Notes under the pieces: model-generated
Told to the model about the DNA's origin: nothing
Seen by the model: only the letters and a program-made list of their open reading frames with translations
Databases searched by the model: none
Program-made: the position numbers and the translations under genes
NCBI RefSeq assembly: GCF_030717995.2
Contig: NZ_CP157743.1
Span: 868,001-932,000, forward strand
DNA from: Methylomarinum sp. Ch1-1
GTDB lineage: Bacteria > Pseudomonadota > Gammaproteobacteria > Methylococcales > Methylomonadaceae
Direction of reading: 5' to 3'
DNA length: 64,000 bases
Shown: positions 18,201 to 26,872 of the stretch, piece by piece
How positions within the stretch are numbered: the stretch's first letter is position 1
Layout: the number at the start of each line of letters is the position of its first letter

Positions 18201-18323
18201 TGGGTGGGTGACCGTTTTAAAGAACGGGAAATCGCCAATGCGGTGCGAGAGGAAACCACAGGCTATGAGGTGGACATTGAAGGTGTAATGGAGCTTGCCA
18301 AGGCGCAAAAGGATTATTTATGA
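15228..18323 (+). CDS. hsdR: Type I restriction endonuclease, R subunit
   Basis: A 1031-residue motor/nuclease subunit that translocates DNA and cuts at a distance when HsdM/HsdS find an unmodified site. The nuclease PD-(D/E)xK motif is seen as RPDIVL and GVIELKR (about 135-154). Helicase motifs follow: Walker A GSGKS near 285, the DECHR box near 393, and GFTGTPLM near 420. The C-terminal helical region contacts HsdM. The protein appears full length. Start ATG 15228 or 15231, preceded by GAGAGGAT. Confidence 0.96.
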   Translation: MMSNVGQRERITQNRIVQFFQTDLGYRYLGDWQDRANNKNIELDLLVDWLKKRGVSEALINRAIRQLDVAAALGEGKKLYYANKDVYRLLRYGVKDKEGAGHQNETVWLIDWNNPEVNDFAIAEEVSIKGENKKRPDIVLYVNGVALGVIELKRSSVSVSEGIRQNLDNQKKDFIRNFFTTLQLVMAGNDAQGLRYGAIETPEKHYLEWKEDLAHPYDHKLDFHLSRICNKQRFLQIIHDFIVFDAGIKKTCRHNQFFGVEAAKRHIARREGGIIWHTQGSGKSLTMVWLAKWIRENVKDARVLIVTDRTELDEQIEKVFTGVEEDIYRSKSGADLVATLNQPNPWLLCSLVHKFGRQSDSENDAATDEFIAELKKSLPSDFSAKGDLFVFVDECHRTQSGKLHEAMKSILPEALFVGFTGTPLMKKDKKKSVEVFGPYIHTYKFDEAVADGVVLDLRYEARDIDQNITSQKKVDDWFEAKTRGLSRLAKTQLKQKWGTMQKVLSSKSRLQQIVNDILLDMDTKPRLMDGYGNAMLVCASVYQACKAYEMFSQSDLAGKVAIVTSFQPTAASIKGEESGEGLTEKLFKYDIYRKMLADYFEQPEEQAASRVEAFEKEVKKRFIDEPGQIRLLIVVDKLLTGFDAPSATYLYIDKPMADHNLFQAICRVNRLDGDDKEYGYIIDYKDLFRSLDKAISDYTQGAFEGYDKEDVAGLLKDRLEQAKLDLDNALEMVRALCEPVKAPRNTEDYIHYFCGESGANQDELTEKEALRLTLYQNVAKLLRAFANIANEMPDAGYSAQEVDAIRTEVTRFEKVRDEVKLASGDLLDMKRFEPAMRHLLDMYIRADDSEVLMDFEELGLIELIVEKGADAVDALPESIRNNPEAMAETIENNVRKTIVDENPVNPKYYEQMSVLLDELIELRRQKAIEYQEYLQRIRELSRKVIRPEQTSSNYPSSMDTPPKRAFYDNFGKDELLATKIDSAIRYTKKADWVGDRFKEREIANAVREETTGYEVDIEGVMELAKAQKDYL

Positions 18324-18372
18324 AGAGAAGGATAAGCCTAGCGCATCCCCCCAAACAACCAGAGGCTGAACA

Positions 18373-19089
18373 TTGGGGTCAATCATAGAAATCGGTTCGA
18401 TTACGGTAGCGTTACATCGCAAGGCCATCAAAAACCTGCATATCAGCGTATTGCCGCCCGATGGCCGGGTGCGGATTTCCGCGCCTGAGTCCATGACGGA
18501 CACCGCTATTCGCATGGCGGTGATCGGCCGTATTCCCTGGATCAAAAGGCAACAAAATGAGTTTGCCAAACAACCCAGACAGTCAGACCGAGAAATGGTC
18601 AGCGGCGAATGCCACTATCTATGGGGCAAGCGTCATCGTTTGAATGTTTTGGAACGGGCGGGCCGGCATGAGGTGAAGGTCGGGGGTGGGAAAATCCATC
18701 TTTACGTGAATGCGGAAACCTCGCTTGAGAACAAAACTTGGGTTCTGTCGGAGTATTACCGTTCAGTGTTGAAAGCGCGCATAGAGAATTTGCTCGAATA
18801 CTGGCAGGAAGAAATTGGCGTTGTTGCGAGTCGCTGGGGTGTGAAGAAGATGAAAACCAAGTGGGGAAGCTGCAACACCGAAGCTAAACGGATCTGGTTG
18901 AACCTGGAGCTGGCCAAGAAGCCGCCCGAGTGCCTGGAATACATCCTGGTGCACGAATTGATCCACCTGCTGGAACGTAAGCACAACGAGCGATTTAAGG
19001 CCTACATGGATAAGTTCCTGCCCGACTGGCGCGAGCGTCGAGATCTTTTGAATAGTATGCCGCTTGGCCATAACCATTGGATTTATTGA
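18373..19089 (+). CDS. YgjP-type zinc metallopeptidase (DUF45/SprT-like)
   Basis: A 238-residue protein with HELIHLLERKHNERF, an HExxH variant HELIH with a third His, and the WGSCN motif typical of the M48-like YgjP/DUF45 family. Such genes very often end type I R-M operons; their job there is unknown. The start is TTG at 18373, preceded by an AGAGG site, because a stop lies just upstream in frame. An ATG overlapping the hsdR stop (18320) opens a different frame of 22 codons, so a frameshift near the C-run cannot be excluded. Confidence 0.85.
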   Translation: MGSIIEIGSITVALHRKAIKNLHISVLPPDGRVRISAPESMTDTAIRMAVIGRIPWIKRQQNEFAKQPRQSDREMVSGECHYLWGKRHRLNVLERAGRHEVKVGGGKIHLYVNAETSLENKTWVLSEYYRSVLKARIENLLEYWQEEIGVVASRWGVKKMKTKWGSCNTEAKRIWLNLELAKKPPECLEYILVHELIHLLERKHNERFKAYMDKFLPDWRERRDLLNSMPLGHNHWIY

Positions 19090-19183
19090 TCGGGCGTTCA
19101 ACATAATCTGGTTCCGGCAAGGTTTGCAGCAAAGTAAGGAACTATTCAGTTGCCGGTTGTAGACTTCCTTAGGAATATGCACA

Positions 19184-19341
19184 AAATAACTTCCCGAAAC
19201 AATAGGCTTTGTGGAGGTTCGGTAACTCGCTTGACAGGACGCCGTGAATACATCCGTGTAGTCTTGACGGCGGCTATCCCTGCCGCCGACACCTGTCAAT
19301 CGAGCCACCGATTCCTCTTCCGACGTTTGGAGAAGTTATTT
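19184..19341. repeat. Palindromic two-stem repeat, copy 2 (uninterrupted)
   Basis: The outer ends aaataacttc (19184-19193) and gaagttattt (19332-19341), and inner parts ctcgcttgacagg / cctgtcaatcgag, form a long imperfect stem. Inside is the conserved linker gccgtgaatacatcc, then an inner 7-bp stem CGGCGGC (19268-19274) / GCCGCCG (19282-19288). Stem sequences differ completely from those of copies 1, 3 and 4. It lies just beyond the last island gene. Confidence 0.8.
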
Positions 19342-19367
19342 CATACTCGTTCCTTAATCGCGCCGGC

Positions 19368-19448
19368 GTAGGGTGCGCGCGCCGCGTACCTTTTGGCGTA
19401 TGAATACGTCCGAATCGTTTGAAAAGGGTACGCAATGCCTACCCTATC
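19368..19448. repeat. GTAGGGT-type dispersed palindrome, right of island
   Basis: It runs from gtagggtgcg to tgcctaccctatc with inverted ends. The right part, reversed, matches the repeat at 3273-3297 left of the island in about 20 of 23 positions. Further repeat-like pieces follow: a perfect 9-bp hairpin gggacggga/tcccgtccc at 19508-19531, and a ttcgcgccgagggcggcgct unit at 19576 that recurs at 34247. No gene is seen in 19090-19861. Confidence 0.6.
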
Positions 19449-19861
19449 ACTGGGTGAAGCGCATCGTTCGAGATTGATGCGCCAATTACCGTCGGCAGCA
19501 AAGTTAGGGACGGGAAAAATATCCCGTCCCGCCGTTGTAGCCGTAAGAGTCTCTCCCTCGGACCAAATGAAGTTTTTCGCGCCGAGGGCGGCGCTCCTAA
19601 GGCGGTTAGGGTTAATTTTACCTGATTACTTATAACTCTCAGCTACTGGGCGAGTGTTCGGTGGCTTGATCTGCAAGTGTGTGAGGCATGGATGCCGAAC
19701 CCAAGCTTATAGGGATATATTTACAGCGTCTTGCAGAGCAAGTTACCGAATGCTCGTTTTTTTACCTATCTTAGCAAGTACGCTTAATGCAGTTAATCAT
19801 TATTCTTTAAAGTTAGCGGACACTTATGGGTAATCAGGTAATTTTATACTCTACGAAAGCT

Positions 19862-20725
19862 TTATTCGATGTTTTGAACCTGCTCGCGCATCTGTTCGAT
19901 CAGCACCTTCAGGTCGATGGCAATGGCGGTCATTTCCTTGTCGGCCGACTTCGAACCCAGCGTGTTGGCTTCGCGGTTCATTTCCTGCATCAGAAAATCC
20001 AGGCGGCGGCCGACCGGCTCGTCCTGGGTCAGGATGCGGGAGACTTCGTCGATATGGGTATTCAAGCGGTCCAGTTCTTCGGCGACATCCAGTTTCTGCG
20101 CCTGCATCACCAGCTCCTGTTCCAGGCGGTCGAAGTCGGGCTCGGCGACCAGTTCGGCGATGCGCTCGGTCAATTTCTCGCGCAGCAGGCGCAGCACTTC
20201 CGGCATTCTCGCCTGGGCCTGTTCGACCAATAGGCGCATCTTGCCGCAACGGTCCTCGATCAATAGGCCCAACTGTTCCCCTTCCCGTTCACGCGCGGCC
20301 AGCACATCGCTCAGGGCGCGGTCCAGCAGATCGTTGATGCCCCGCTGCAAGGACTCGCGGTCGCTTTCCGCTTCCTGTTGAATGCCCGGAAAGGCCAGCA
20401 CCTCCAGCGCGGAAAAAGCCTGCGGCCTTTCCATGTGCTGTTCGATCGCGGCGGTCGCCGTCAGCAAGCCTTTGACCGCTTCGTTATTAAAGGCATAGCT
20501 TTGCTCGGTCCCCTGTTTCTTGTAATTAAGGGTGCATTCGATCTTGCCGCGCTTGAGGCGATTTGAAATGGCGACGCGCATATCGGATTCGGCGAAGCGC
20601 AGGCGCTCCGGCAGTTTCAAGCTGATATCGCAGTAACGATGGTTGACCGAACGTAATTCGCAATTGATCAGTAAATTAGCGATCTCGGCCTCGGCTCCGG
20701 CAAAAGCTGTCATACTTCTTATCAT
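19862..20725 (-). CDS. yicC: YicC/YloC-family endoribonuclease
   Basis: A 287-residue protein with the diagnostic N-terminus MIRSMTAFA, the SVNHRYCDISLKLPE segment, and the C-terminal GRRLDFLMQEMNREANTLGSKS signature. YicC proteins are Mn-dependent endoribonucleases linked to small-RNA turnover. Its usual downstream partner gmk is now 16.7 kb away. It is divergent from the kinase gene with only 44 bp between starts, so the two promoters must overlap. Confidence 0.95.
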   Translation of the reverse strand: MIRSMTAFAGAEAEIANLLINCELRSVNHRYCDISLKLPERLRFAESDMRVAISNRLKRGKIECTLNYKKQGTEQSYAFNNEAVKGLLTATAAIEQHMERPQAFSALEVLAFPGIQQEAESDRESLQRGINDLLDRALSDVLAAREREGEQLGLLIEDRCGKMRLLVEQAQARMPEVLRLLREKLTERIAELVAEPDFDRLEQELVMQAQKLDVAEELDRLNTHIDEVSRILTQDEPVGRRLDFLMQEMNREANTLGSKSADKEMTAIAIDLKVLIEQMREQVQNIE

Positions 20726-20769
20726 TTTTCACCTATAATTGTAGGGCTATCAAAGTCTCTCAAACCCCA

Positions 20770-21672
20770 ATGTCAGAATATTACGATCCGGAAACCTATC
20801 CGCAAGAATGGAATTATCTACAAACGGGCACCATTATAGACCAGTATATGATCGAGCGGGAACTGGCTCATGGCGGCTTCAGTTCGGTCTATTTGGCCAG
20901 GCAATTGGAGGATCAGGTTCAGGTGGCGATCAAGGAATATCTGCCCAGAAAACTGGCGCATCGCACCTGGAATAATGTCGTGACGCCGCATGGCGATGAA
21001 ACCAAGACCTTGTTTATGCGCGGCCGCGCGTTGTTTTTTGAGGAAGCCAAGGCGCTGGCCAATTTAAAGCACCATAACATCGTCGAGGTGATCAATTTCT
21101 TTCAGGCCAATGAAACCGTCTACATGGTGATGACTTACGATTACGGCCTGACCTTGGATAAGATACTGCATAAGAAACTGCTGACCGTCGATGAAGAGTT
21201 CTTGCGGAAGGTTTTTCATGATCTGCTGAACGGTATTGCCGAAATTCACCGGCAAAAATTTATACATTTGGATATCAAGCCGGCGAATATCCTGATTCGC
21301 GCGCAACACGATCCCTTGCTATTGGATTTCGGCGCCATCCAGCGCTATCCCATCGTTAAGGGCGCCAACCGCAGCAAGGTGTTGACCAAGGGTTATTCGC
21401 CGATCGAGCAATATTCCAATCAAATCCAGCTGGGACCCTGGTCCGATATCTACGCCGTCGGCGCCAGTATGCGCGCCTGCCTGGATCATAAGACGCCTCC
21501 GCCGGCTCCCGAGCGAGAGCGAAAAGACACGTTGGCGCCGGCGGTCAAGACGCATAAAAACAAGTATCCCGATTACCTGTTGAAGGCGATAGATTGGGCG
21601 ATGGCGGTCAAGCCTGAAGAACGGCCGCAATCGGTGGAGGATCTACAGCAGGCGCTGCTCGGTAAAAATTAA
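20770..21672 (+). CDS. Serine/threonine protein kinase
   Basis: A 300-residue Hanks-type kinase. The glycine loop LAHGGFSSVYLA and catalytic Lys in VAIKEY, the HRD-type loop HLDIKPANIL, DFG in LLLDFGAIQ and an SPIEQ activation segment end are all present, so it should be active. There is no membrane segment, making it cytosolic. It lies between yicC and rph, an arrangement I associate with related gammaproteobacteria, but no substrate is known from sequence. The ATG overlaps no neighbour; rph follows 54 nt later. Confidence 0.93.
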   Translation: MSEYYDPETYPQEWNYLQTGTIIDQYMIERELAHGGFSSVYLARQLEDQVQVAIKEYLPRKLAHRTWNNVVTPHGDETKTLFMRGRALFFEEAKALANLKHHNIVEVINFFQANETVYMVMTYDYGLTLDKILHKKLLTVDEEFLRKVFHDLLNGIAEIHRQKFIHLDIKPANILIRAQHDPLLLDFGAIQRYPIVKGANRSKVLTKGYSPIEQYSNQIQLGPWSDIYAVGASMRACLDHKTPPPAPERERKDTLAPAVKTHKNKYPDYLLKAIDWAMAVKPEERPQSVEDLQQALLGKN

Positions 21673-21726
21673 ACCATGACGGTAAAAACGGGTATACTGT
21701 CCGGTTTTAATTTTGTCGAGAACACC

Positions 21727-22446
21727 ATGAGACCAAGCGGACGTAGCCCAGATCAATTAAGAGAAATTCGTTTTACCTGCAACTATACTAAACATGCGGA
21801 AGGTTCTGTGCTGGTTGAATTTGGCGACACTCGGGTACTCTGCACCGCCAGTGTGGAAAGCCGCGTGCCTTTTTTCTTGAAAGGCAAGGGCGAAGGTTGG
21901 ATTACCGCGGAATACGGCATGTTGCCTCGGTCCACCCATGATCGCATGGGACGCGAAGCCAGCCGAGGCAAGCAAGGCGGTCGGACCCTGGAAATCCAGC
22001 GTTTGATCGGCCGCTCATTGAGAGCCGCAGTCGATTTGAAGGCCTTGGGCGAAAACACCATCACCATCGATTGCGACGTCATTCAGGCCGACGGCGGCAC
22101 TCGCACGGCGTCGATCACCGGAGGCTTTGTCGCTCTGTCGATCGCGATTCAGCATTTGCTGGACAAAAACAAAATCAAGAAAAATCCGCTGCATGGTCAG
22201 GTGGCGTCGGTGTCGGTGGGGATTTTCCAAGGTGTGCCGGTATTGGACCTGGATTATGCCGAAGACAGTAATGCCGAAACCGACATGAACGTGGTGATGA
22301 ACGACGCCGGCGCCTTCATCGAGGTGCAGGGCACCGCCGAAGGCCATGCATTCAGAAGAGAAGAGCTGGACAGCATGCTGGAGTTGGCCGAGCAAGGCAT
22401 CCGTGTGCTGATAGAAAAACAACAGCAAGCATTGGACAGCGTCTAA
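21727..22446 (+). CDS. rph: Ribonuclease PH
   Basis: A phosphorolytic 3'-5' exoribonuclease that trims tRNA 3' ends. 239 residues from ATG 21727, the standard length, starting [16 protein letters not shown]. Family landmarks [33 protein letters not shown], split over the active site, and [20 protein letters not shown] are intact. An in-frame upstream ATG at 21676 would add 17 residues absent from the family, so it is rejected. rdgB follows after 2 nt. Confidence 0.97.
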   Translation: MRPSGRSPDQLREIRFTCNYTKHAEGSVLVEFGDTRVLCTASVESRVPFFLKGKGEGWITAEYGMLPRSTHDRMGREASRGKQGGRTLEIQRLIGRSLRAAVDLKALGENTITIDCDVIQADGGTRTASITGGFVALSIAIQHLLDKNKIKKNPLHGQVASVSVGIFQGVPVLDLDYAEDSNAETDMNVVMNDAGAFIEVQGTAEGHAFRREELDSMLELAEQGIRVLIEKQQQALDSV

Positions 22447-22448
22447 TA

Positions 22449-23048
22449 ATGTTCGGCAATCATCAGCATATCGTCTTAGCTAGCGGCAATCGGGGCAAAA
22501 TCAAGGAGATTCAGGCCATCCTGGAAGGTCATCCGATCCTGCCGCAATCACAATTCGATATCGCCGAGGCAGACGAAACAGGCTCCACGTTTATTGAAAA
22601 CGCCATCATCAAGGCCCGTAACGCGGCCTTGCATGCCAATGCACCGGCCATCGCCGATGATTCGGGGCTGGTCGTCGATGCGCTGAACGGCGCTCCGGGC
22701 GTCATTTCCGCGCGCTATGCCGGCGCCGGCGCTTCCGATCAGGACAATGTGATCAAATTGCTGCGGGAGCTCGAAGGCGTTGGCGAAGCCGAGCGCACGG
22801 CCCGCTTCGTGTGCGTCATCGTGTTCATGGAGCATGCCGGCGACCCCACGCCGGTCATCGCTCAGGGTTGCTGGGAAGGACGCATTTTGGAAAGTCCGCG
22901 CGGCGAAAACGGCTTCGGCTACGACCCGGTGTTCTGGGTGTCGGAATACCAGTGCTCGTCGGCGCAACTGACGCCGGAGGTGAAAAACGCCATCAGCCAT
23001 CGCGGCCAGGCGCTGAAGCAACTGGCCGAATTGATGAAGTCCCGGTGA
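22449..23048 (+). CDS. rdgB: dITP/XTP pyrophosphatase (HAM1)
   Basis: Hydrolyses non-canonical purine triphosphates to keep them out of DNA and RNA. 199 residues with the N-terminal VLASGNRGKIKEI motif, the central ADDSGLVVDALNGAPGVISARYAG segment, and C-terminal GYDPVFW and SHRGQALK motifs. Translationally coupled to rph on its left (2 nt) and to the phosphotransferase on its right (4-nt overlap). Confidence 0.97.
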   Translation: MFGNHQHIVLASGNRGKIKEIQAILEGHPILPQSQFDIAEADETGSTFIENAIIKARNAALHANAPAIADDSGLVVDALNGAPGVISARYAGAGASDQDNVIKLLRELEGVGEAERTARFVCVIVFMEHAGDPTPVIAQGCWEGRILESPRGENGFGYDPVFWVSEYQCSSAQLTPEVKNAISHRGQALKQLAELMKSR

Positions 23049-24109
23049 AAGACCCGCTGCTGGCCACGGCCGGTCAATTCTGTCCGGGCCAGGCCATCGC
23101 CGAGATTAAAACGCTAGGCAATGGCCTGATTAACGACACCTTCCTGGTGAGCGCCGCCGAGTCGAAGTTCGTGTTGCAGCGAATTAATGGGCGGGTTTTT
23201 TCTCAACCTGAGCGGGTGATCGAAAATCTGCAATGTATCGGGCGTCATCTGCAATCGCTCGACGCCCGGATGATCAAACTGACGCTGCCGGCGCTACTGC
23301 AAACGGCGGCCGGCGACTATGGTTATCGCGATCCCGCCGGCGATTTCTGGCGGGCTCTGGCATTGATCGAACACGGCCAAAGCCGCGAATGCCTCAGTCG
23401 CCGCAGCGAGGCGGGGCAGACCGGTTTCGCGCTGGCGCATTTCCATCGCCTGTTCAGCAATCTTGAACCGGGCTTACTGCACGACACGTTGCCCGGTTTT
23501 CATGTCACGCCCGGTTATTTACGGCATTATGATCAGGTTGCGGCCGCATCCGCCGCTGATCGCAAAGACGAGTCTGTCGTTTTCTGTCGACGATTTATCG
23601 ACGACTATCGGGACAAGTGCGACGTGCTTGAAAACGCCAGACGGCAAGGCTTGTTGCGGGAACGGATCATACATGGCGATCCGAAACTGAACAATTTTCT
23701 GTTCGCCGGCGATGCCGACAGCATTATCAGCCTGATCGATCTGGACACCGTCAAGCCGGGGCTGGTGCATTATGACATCGGCGATTGTCTGCGTTCCTGC
23801 TGCCATATCAAGCGAGACCACCGTTTCGATCTGGATCTTTGCGCCTCGGTGCTGGAGAATTATCTGCGCGAGGCCGGCTCTTTTTTCAGCGACGCCGATT
23901 ACGACTATTTATATGCGGCGATCGAGCTGATTCCGTTTGAACTGGGTCTACGCTTTTTTACCGACTTTTTGAACGGCGACCGTTATTTCAAGGTGAAGCG
24001 TCGGGATCAGAACCTGGAACGGGCTGTCGAGCAGTTTCGGCTGTGCCAGGATGTTCGTCGTCAACGTCCGCACATCGACGCGCTGATCGACCGGCTACGG
24101 AACGTTTAA
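23045..24109 (+). CDS. APH-family phosphotransferase
   Basis: A 354-residue small-molecule kinase of the aminoglycoside phosphotransferase/choline kinase fold. Its Brenner motif IIHGDPKLNNFL, with the metal-binding segment LIDLDTVKPGLVHYDIGDCLR after it, shows the catalytic Asp and the DxD-like site. The N-terminal GNGLINDTFLV and FVLQRIN segments are the nucleotide loop and Lys. The start is GTG 23045, overlapping the rdgB stop; the open frame further upstream is only the shadow of rdgB. The substrate is unknown; N-acetylhexosamine kinases share this look. Confidence 0.85.
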   Translation: MKDPLLATAGQFCPGQAIAEIKTLGNGLINDTFLVSAAESKFVLQRINGRVFSQPERVIENLQCIGRHLQSLDARMIKLTLPALLQTAAGDYGYRDPAGDFWRALALIEHGQSRECLSRRSEAGQTGFALAHFHRLFSNLEPGLLHDTLPGFHVTPGYLRHYDQVAAASAADRKDESVVFCRRFIDDYRDKCDVLENARRQGLLRERIIHGDPKLNNFLFAGDADSIISLIDLDTVKPGLVHYDIGDCLRSCCHIKRDHRFDLDLCASVLENYLREAGSFFSDADYDYLYAAIELIPFELGLRFFTDFLNGDRYFKVKRRDQNLERAVEQFRLCQDVRRQRPHIDALIDRLRNV

Positions 24110-24310
24110 TCCGGATATTTCTTGTTTTTGAGCGGGACGAGGTTTGCAATCCCGTCTCGCGTGGGCAGCGCATCAAAACCCGGTGCGCTTCCTGTCGTCA
24201 GCACACCCACATCCGTGAGCTGGATCACGCGGAGCGGATCCGCCAAAAGCATTCAATGCGTGCGGGGCGAGTTAATTAAGCCGCCCCGCGCTTTCAGCGC
24301 ACGAAGGACG

Positions 24311-26461
24311 TCAGTCGGTAAACGGTTGGGGTTTTGCGATCCAGTAGCCCTGGGCGTAATCAATGCCCAGCTCGACGACCTGGTCGTAAATGCATTGCGT
24401 CTCGACGAATTCGGCGATGGTTTTCTTGCCCAGCAAATGGCCGATCTCGTTGATCGACTTCACCATCGCCAAATCGACCCGATCATCGCAAATATCCTTG
24501 ACGAACATGCCGTCGATCTTCAAGAAGTCGACCGGTAAATTTTTCAAATAGGCGAACGAAGACAGGCCGCTGCCGAAATCATCCAGCGCGAACAAACAGC
24601 CCTTGGCTTTCAGCGCCCGCATGAAGTCGGTAGCCAGATTCAAGTTGGCGATCGCCGCCGTTTCGGTAATCTCGAAGCAGAACTTTTCGCTGGGCAGGGC
24701 GAAATATTCGAATTGCCGATAAATCGAATCCAAAACCCCTTTCGCGCCCAGGGTGTGGCCGGATAGGTTGATCGTGCATAAGGCCAGGTTATCGAGCTGT
24801 TTACTATGTTCGGCATACCAGGTTAGACAGTGCTTGATGACATACTGGTCGATCTGATCCATCAGGCCGTAGCGCTCGGCGGCGGGAATGAAGGCGCCCG
24901 GCTGGATATCGGTGTCGATGTGATCATTGATTCGCAGCAGGGTTTCGAAATGCTCGCCTTCCGACGCATGAATGCATTGTATCGGCTGTTTATACAACAC
25001 GAAACGGTCATGATCGAGAGCCTCATGCAGCTTGGCTACCCATTGCATTTGTCCCGAGCGCAGGCGGATTTCTTCGTCGTTTTTATGGTAGATGAAGACT
25101 TGGTTGCGGCCGGCGTCTTTGGCGGCGTAACAGCAGGAATCGGCTACGATCAGCAGGTCGTTCAGATTATGAAATTCGTCGGTAATTTCGATCAGCCCCA
25201 TGCTGACACCGATGCGGAAGCTTTTGTCTTCCCAATTGAAACGATAATCGGCGATTTCTTCCCGCAGTAAATTGGCGATGCGTTCGGCCTGTTCGAGCGA
25301 GCAGTGTTCCATTAGCACGCCGAATTCATCGCCGCCGAGACGCGCCAGCGTGTCTCGGCTTCTGATCTTATCCTGTAACAGCAGGGTCAACTGCTTCAGC
25401 AATTCATCGCCGGCGGTATGGCCGCAGGTATCGTTGATAATCTTGAATTGATCCAGGTCCAGATAACAGAAGGCGTAGTCGCTGTGCATTTCATGCCGCA
25501 GCGACATCACCTTGTTCAAGCGGTTTTCAAATTCACGCCGGTTGACCAAGCCGGTCAGGGAGTCGTGCGATGCCTGGTATTCCAGTTCCTGAGCCAGCCG
25601 CCTGGATTCGGTGACGTCGCTGAATACCAGCACCACGCCTTGCACCTTGCCGTCATTGTCGATGATCGGCGCGGCCGAGTCCTGGATCGAATATTCTTGG
25701 CCCTGTCTGTCGAGCAGCAGGGTGCTGCGGCTCAAATATACGATTTCACCGTTACGTAAACAATTCCTCACCGGACAACTCAGCGGCGTCCGGCTGATCT
25801 CGTCGATCGTGTAGAAGACCTTGTCCACTGCCAGCCCCTTCGCTTCATGATGAGGCCAACCGGTCAATTTTTCGGCGATGGGATTGACGAATTCGATCAA
25901 GCCGTTTTCATCGGTGGTGATGACGGCGTCGCCAATCGACTTCAAGGTGACCAGGGCGCGCTCCTTTTCCTGGATCAGTTTTTCTTCCGCCTGCAAGCGC
26001 TCCGAAATTTCCTGCCGCAAGGCCCGCGTCCGGTCTTCCACCTGTTGTTCCAGGCGCTGACGATAGATCTCCAGTTCTTGTTCCGCCGCCTTGCTTTTCA
26101 GCACATTATCGATGATCAGCGGCAGCAGCTTCAGATAATCGCCTTGAACATCTTTGCTCAGGTAATCGGCCGCTCCTCGTTTCAGGGCTTTGACGGCGAT
26201 TTCCTCGTCGCCGCTGCCGGTGACGAAGATGGTCGGCGTGTTCGCAGGAATCTGCGGCAGCAAGTCAAATGCGGTGCCATCGCCCAAGGAGTGATCGGCC
26301 AGAACAATCTGGTATTGCCGGGATTTCAGCAATGCAGAGGCTTGTGCCACAGAGCTCGCAATGTCGTAGTCATAGGCGAGTCGCCGAAGCTTGACGAAGC
26401 GCTTAAAGATGATCTGATCGGCCAGATCATCTTCGATCAATAACAAGCGTATTCGCGGCAT
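24311..26461 (-). CDS. Response regulator with PAS, GGDEF and EAL domains
   Basis: 716 residues. Receiver domain 1-122 with phospho-acceptor Asp56; coiled coil 123-170; PAS about 170-290; diguanylate cyclase 295-460 with intact GGDEF at 376-380; phosphodiesterase domain 475-716. The EAL signature reads ETL (506-508), retaining the key Glu. The later metal-binding residues are present: INLSG, EITE, DDFGSG and the K of KTIAEFVE. So it may make and/or break c-di-GMP under phosphorelay control. It is the last gene of a three-gene minus-strand operon, 6 nt after the preceding regulator. Confidence 0.92.
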   Translation of the reverse strand: MPRIRLLLIEDDLADQIIFKRFVKLRRLAYDYDIASSVAQASALLKSRQYQIVLADHSLGDGTAFDLLPQIPANTPTIFVTGSGDEEIAVKALKRGAADYLSKDVQGDYLKLLPLIIDNVLKSKAAEQELEIYRQRLEQQVEDRTRALRQEISERLQAEEKLIQEKERALVTLKSIGDAVITTDENGLIEFVNPIAEKLTGWPHHEAKGLAVDKVFYTIDEISRTPLSCPVRNCLRNGEIVYLSRSTLLLDRQGQEYSIQDSAAPIIDNDGKVQGVVLVFSDVTESRRLAQELEYQASHDSLTGLVNRREFENRLNKVMSLRHEMHSDYAFCYLDLDQFKIINDTCGHTAGDELLKQLTLLLQDKIRSRDTLARLGGDEFGVLMEHCSLEQAERIANLLREEIADYRFNWEDKSFRIGVSMGLIEITDEFHNLNDLLIVADSCCYAAKDAGRNQVFIYHKNDEEIRLRSGQMQWVAKLHEALDHDRFVLYKQPIQCIHASEGEHFETLLRINDHIDTDIQPGAFIPAAERYGLMDQIDQYVIKHCLTWYAEHSKQLDNLALCTINLSGHTLGAKGVLDSIYRQFEYFALPSEKFCFEITETAAIANLNLATDFMRALKAKGCLFALDDFGSGLSSFAYLKNLPVDFLKIDGMFVKDICDDRVDLAMVKSINEIGHLLGKKTIAEFVETQCIYDQVVELGIDYAQGYWIAKPQPFTD

Positions 26462-26467
26462 CGGGAC

Positions 26468-26872
26468 TTATTGTTTGCGCGTCCAATAAGGCGCCAGTAC
26501 CTGAATCGAGGCCAGAAACTGATCATAATCAACCGGCTTGAGAATATAGCCGGAGATGCCTTTGATGAAGCTTTGATCGACATCCTGCTGTTCTTTCGAC
26601 GACGTCAGCATGATGACGGGAATGTTTTTGAACAAGGAATGCTCCTTGAGGATATCCAGACATTCCAGGCCGTTCATTTTCGGCATGTTGATATCCAACA
26701 AAATCACGCAGGGCAATCCTTGGGTCGGTTGCTGCAGATAGGCAATGGCTTCTTCGCCATTGCTGACCGTCACCAGCACATTCACTACCTCCAATTCTCT
26801 GAAGGCGCGTTTGACTGTCATTACATCGACCAGGTCGTCCTCGACCAATAATATGGGTTGAACATTATTCAT
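26468..26872 (-). CDS. Single-domain response regulator (CheY/Rcp1-like)
   Basis: A 134-residue stand-alone receiver. Acidic pocket EDD near residues 11-13, phospho-acceptor Asp60 in VILLDINMPKMNG, Thr/Ser in MLTSS and Lys in LKPVD are all present. The Rcp1-like spacing suits partners of phytochrome-type or GAF-containing histidine kinases. The start overlaps the kinase gene end by 8 nt, pointing to a dedicated pair. Confidence 0.93.
   Translation of the reverse strand: MNNVQPILLVEDDLVDVMTVKRAFRELEVVNVLVTVSNGEEAIAYLQQPTQGLPCVILLDINMPKMNGLECLDILKEHSLFKNIPVIMLTSSKEQQDVDQSFIKGISGYILKPVDYDQFLASIQVLAPYWTRKQ

Noticed and set aside
19508-19531. Perfect hairpin gggacggga/tcccgtccc as a terminator
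   Set aside because: No T-tract follows and neither neighbouring gene ends there; likely part of dispersed repeats.
24118-24538. Open frames after the phosphotransferase gene
   Set aside because: They mostly lie antisense to the GGDEF-EAL gene and show no family match.
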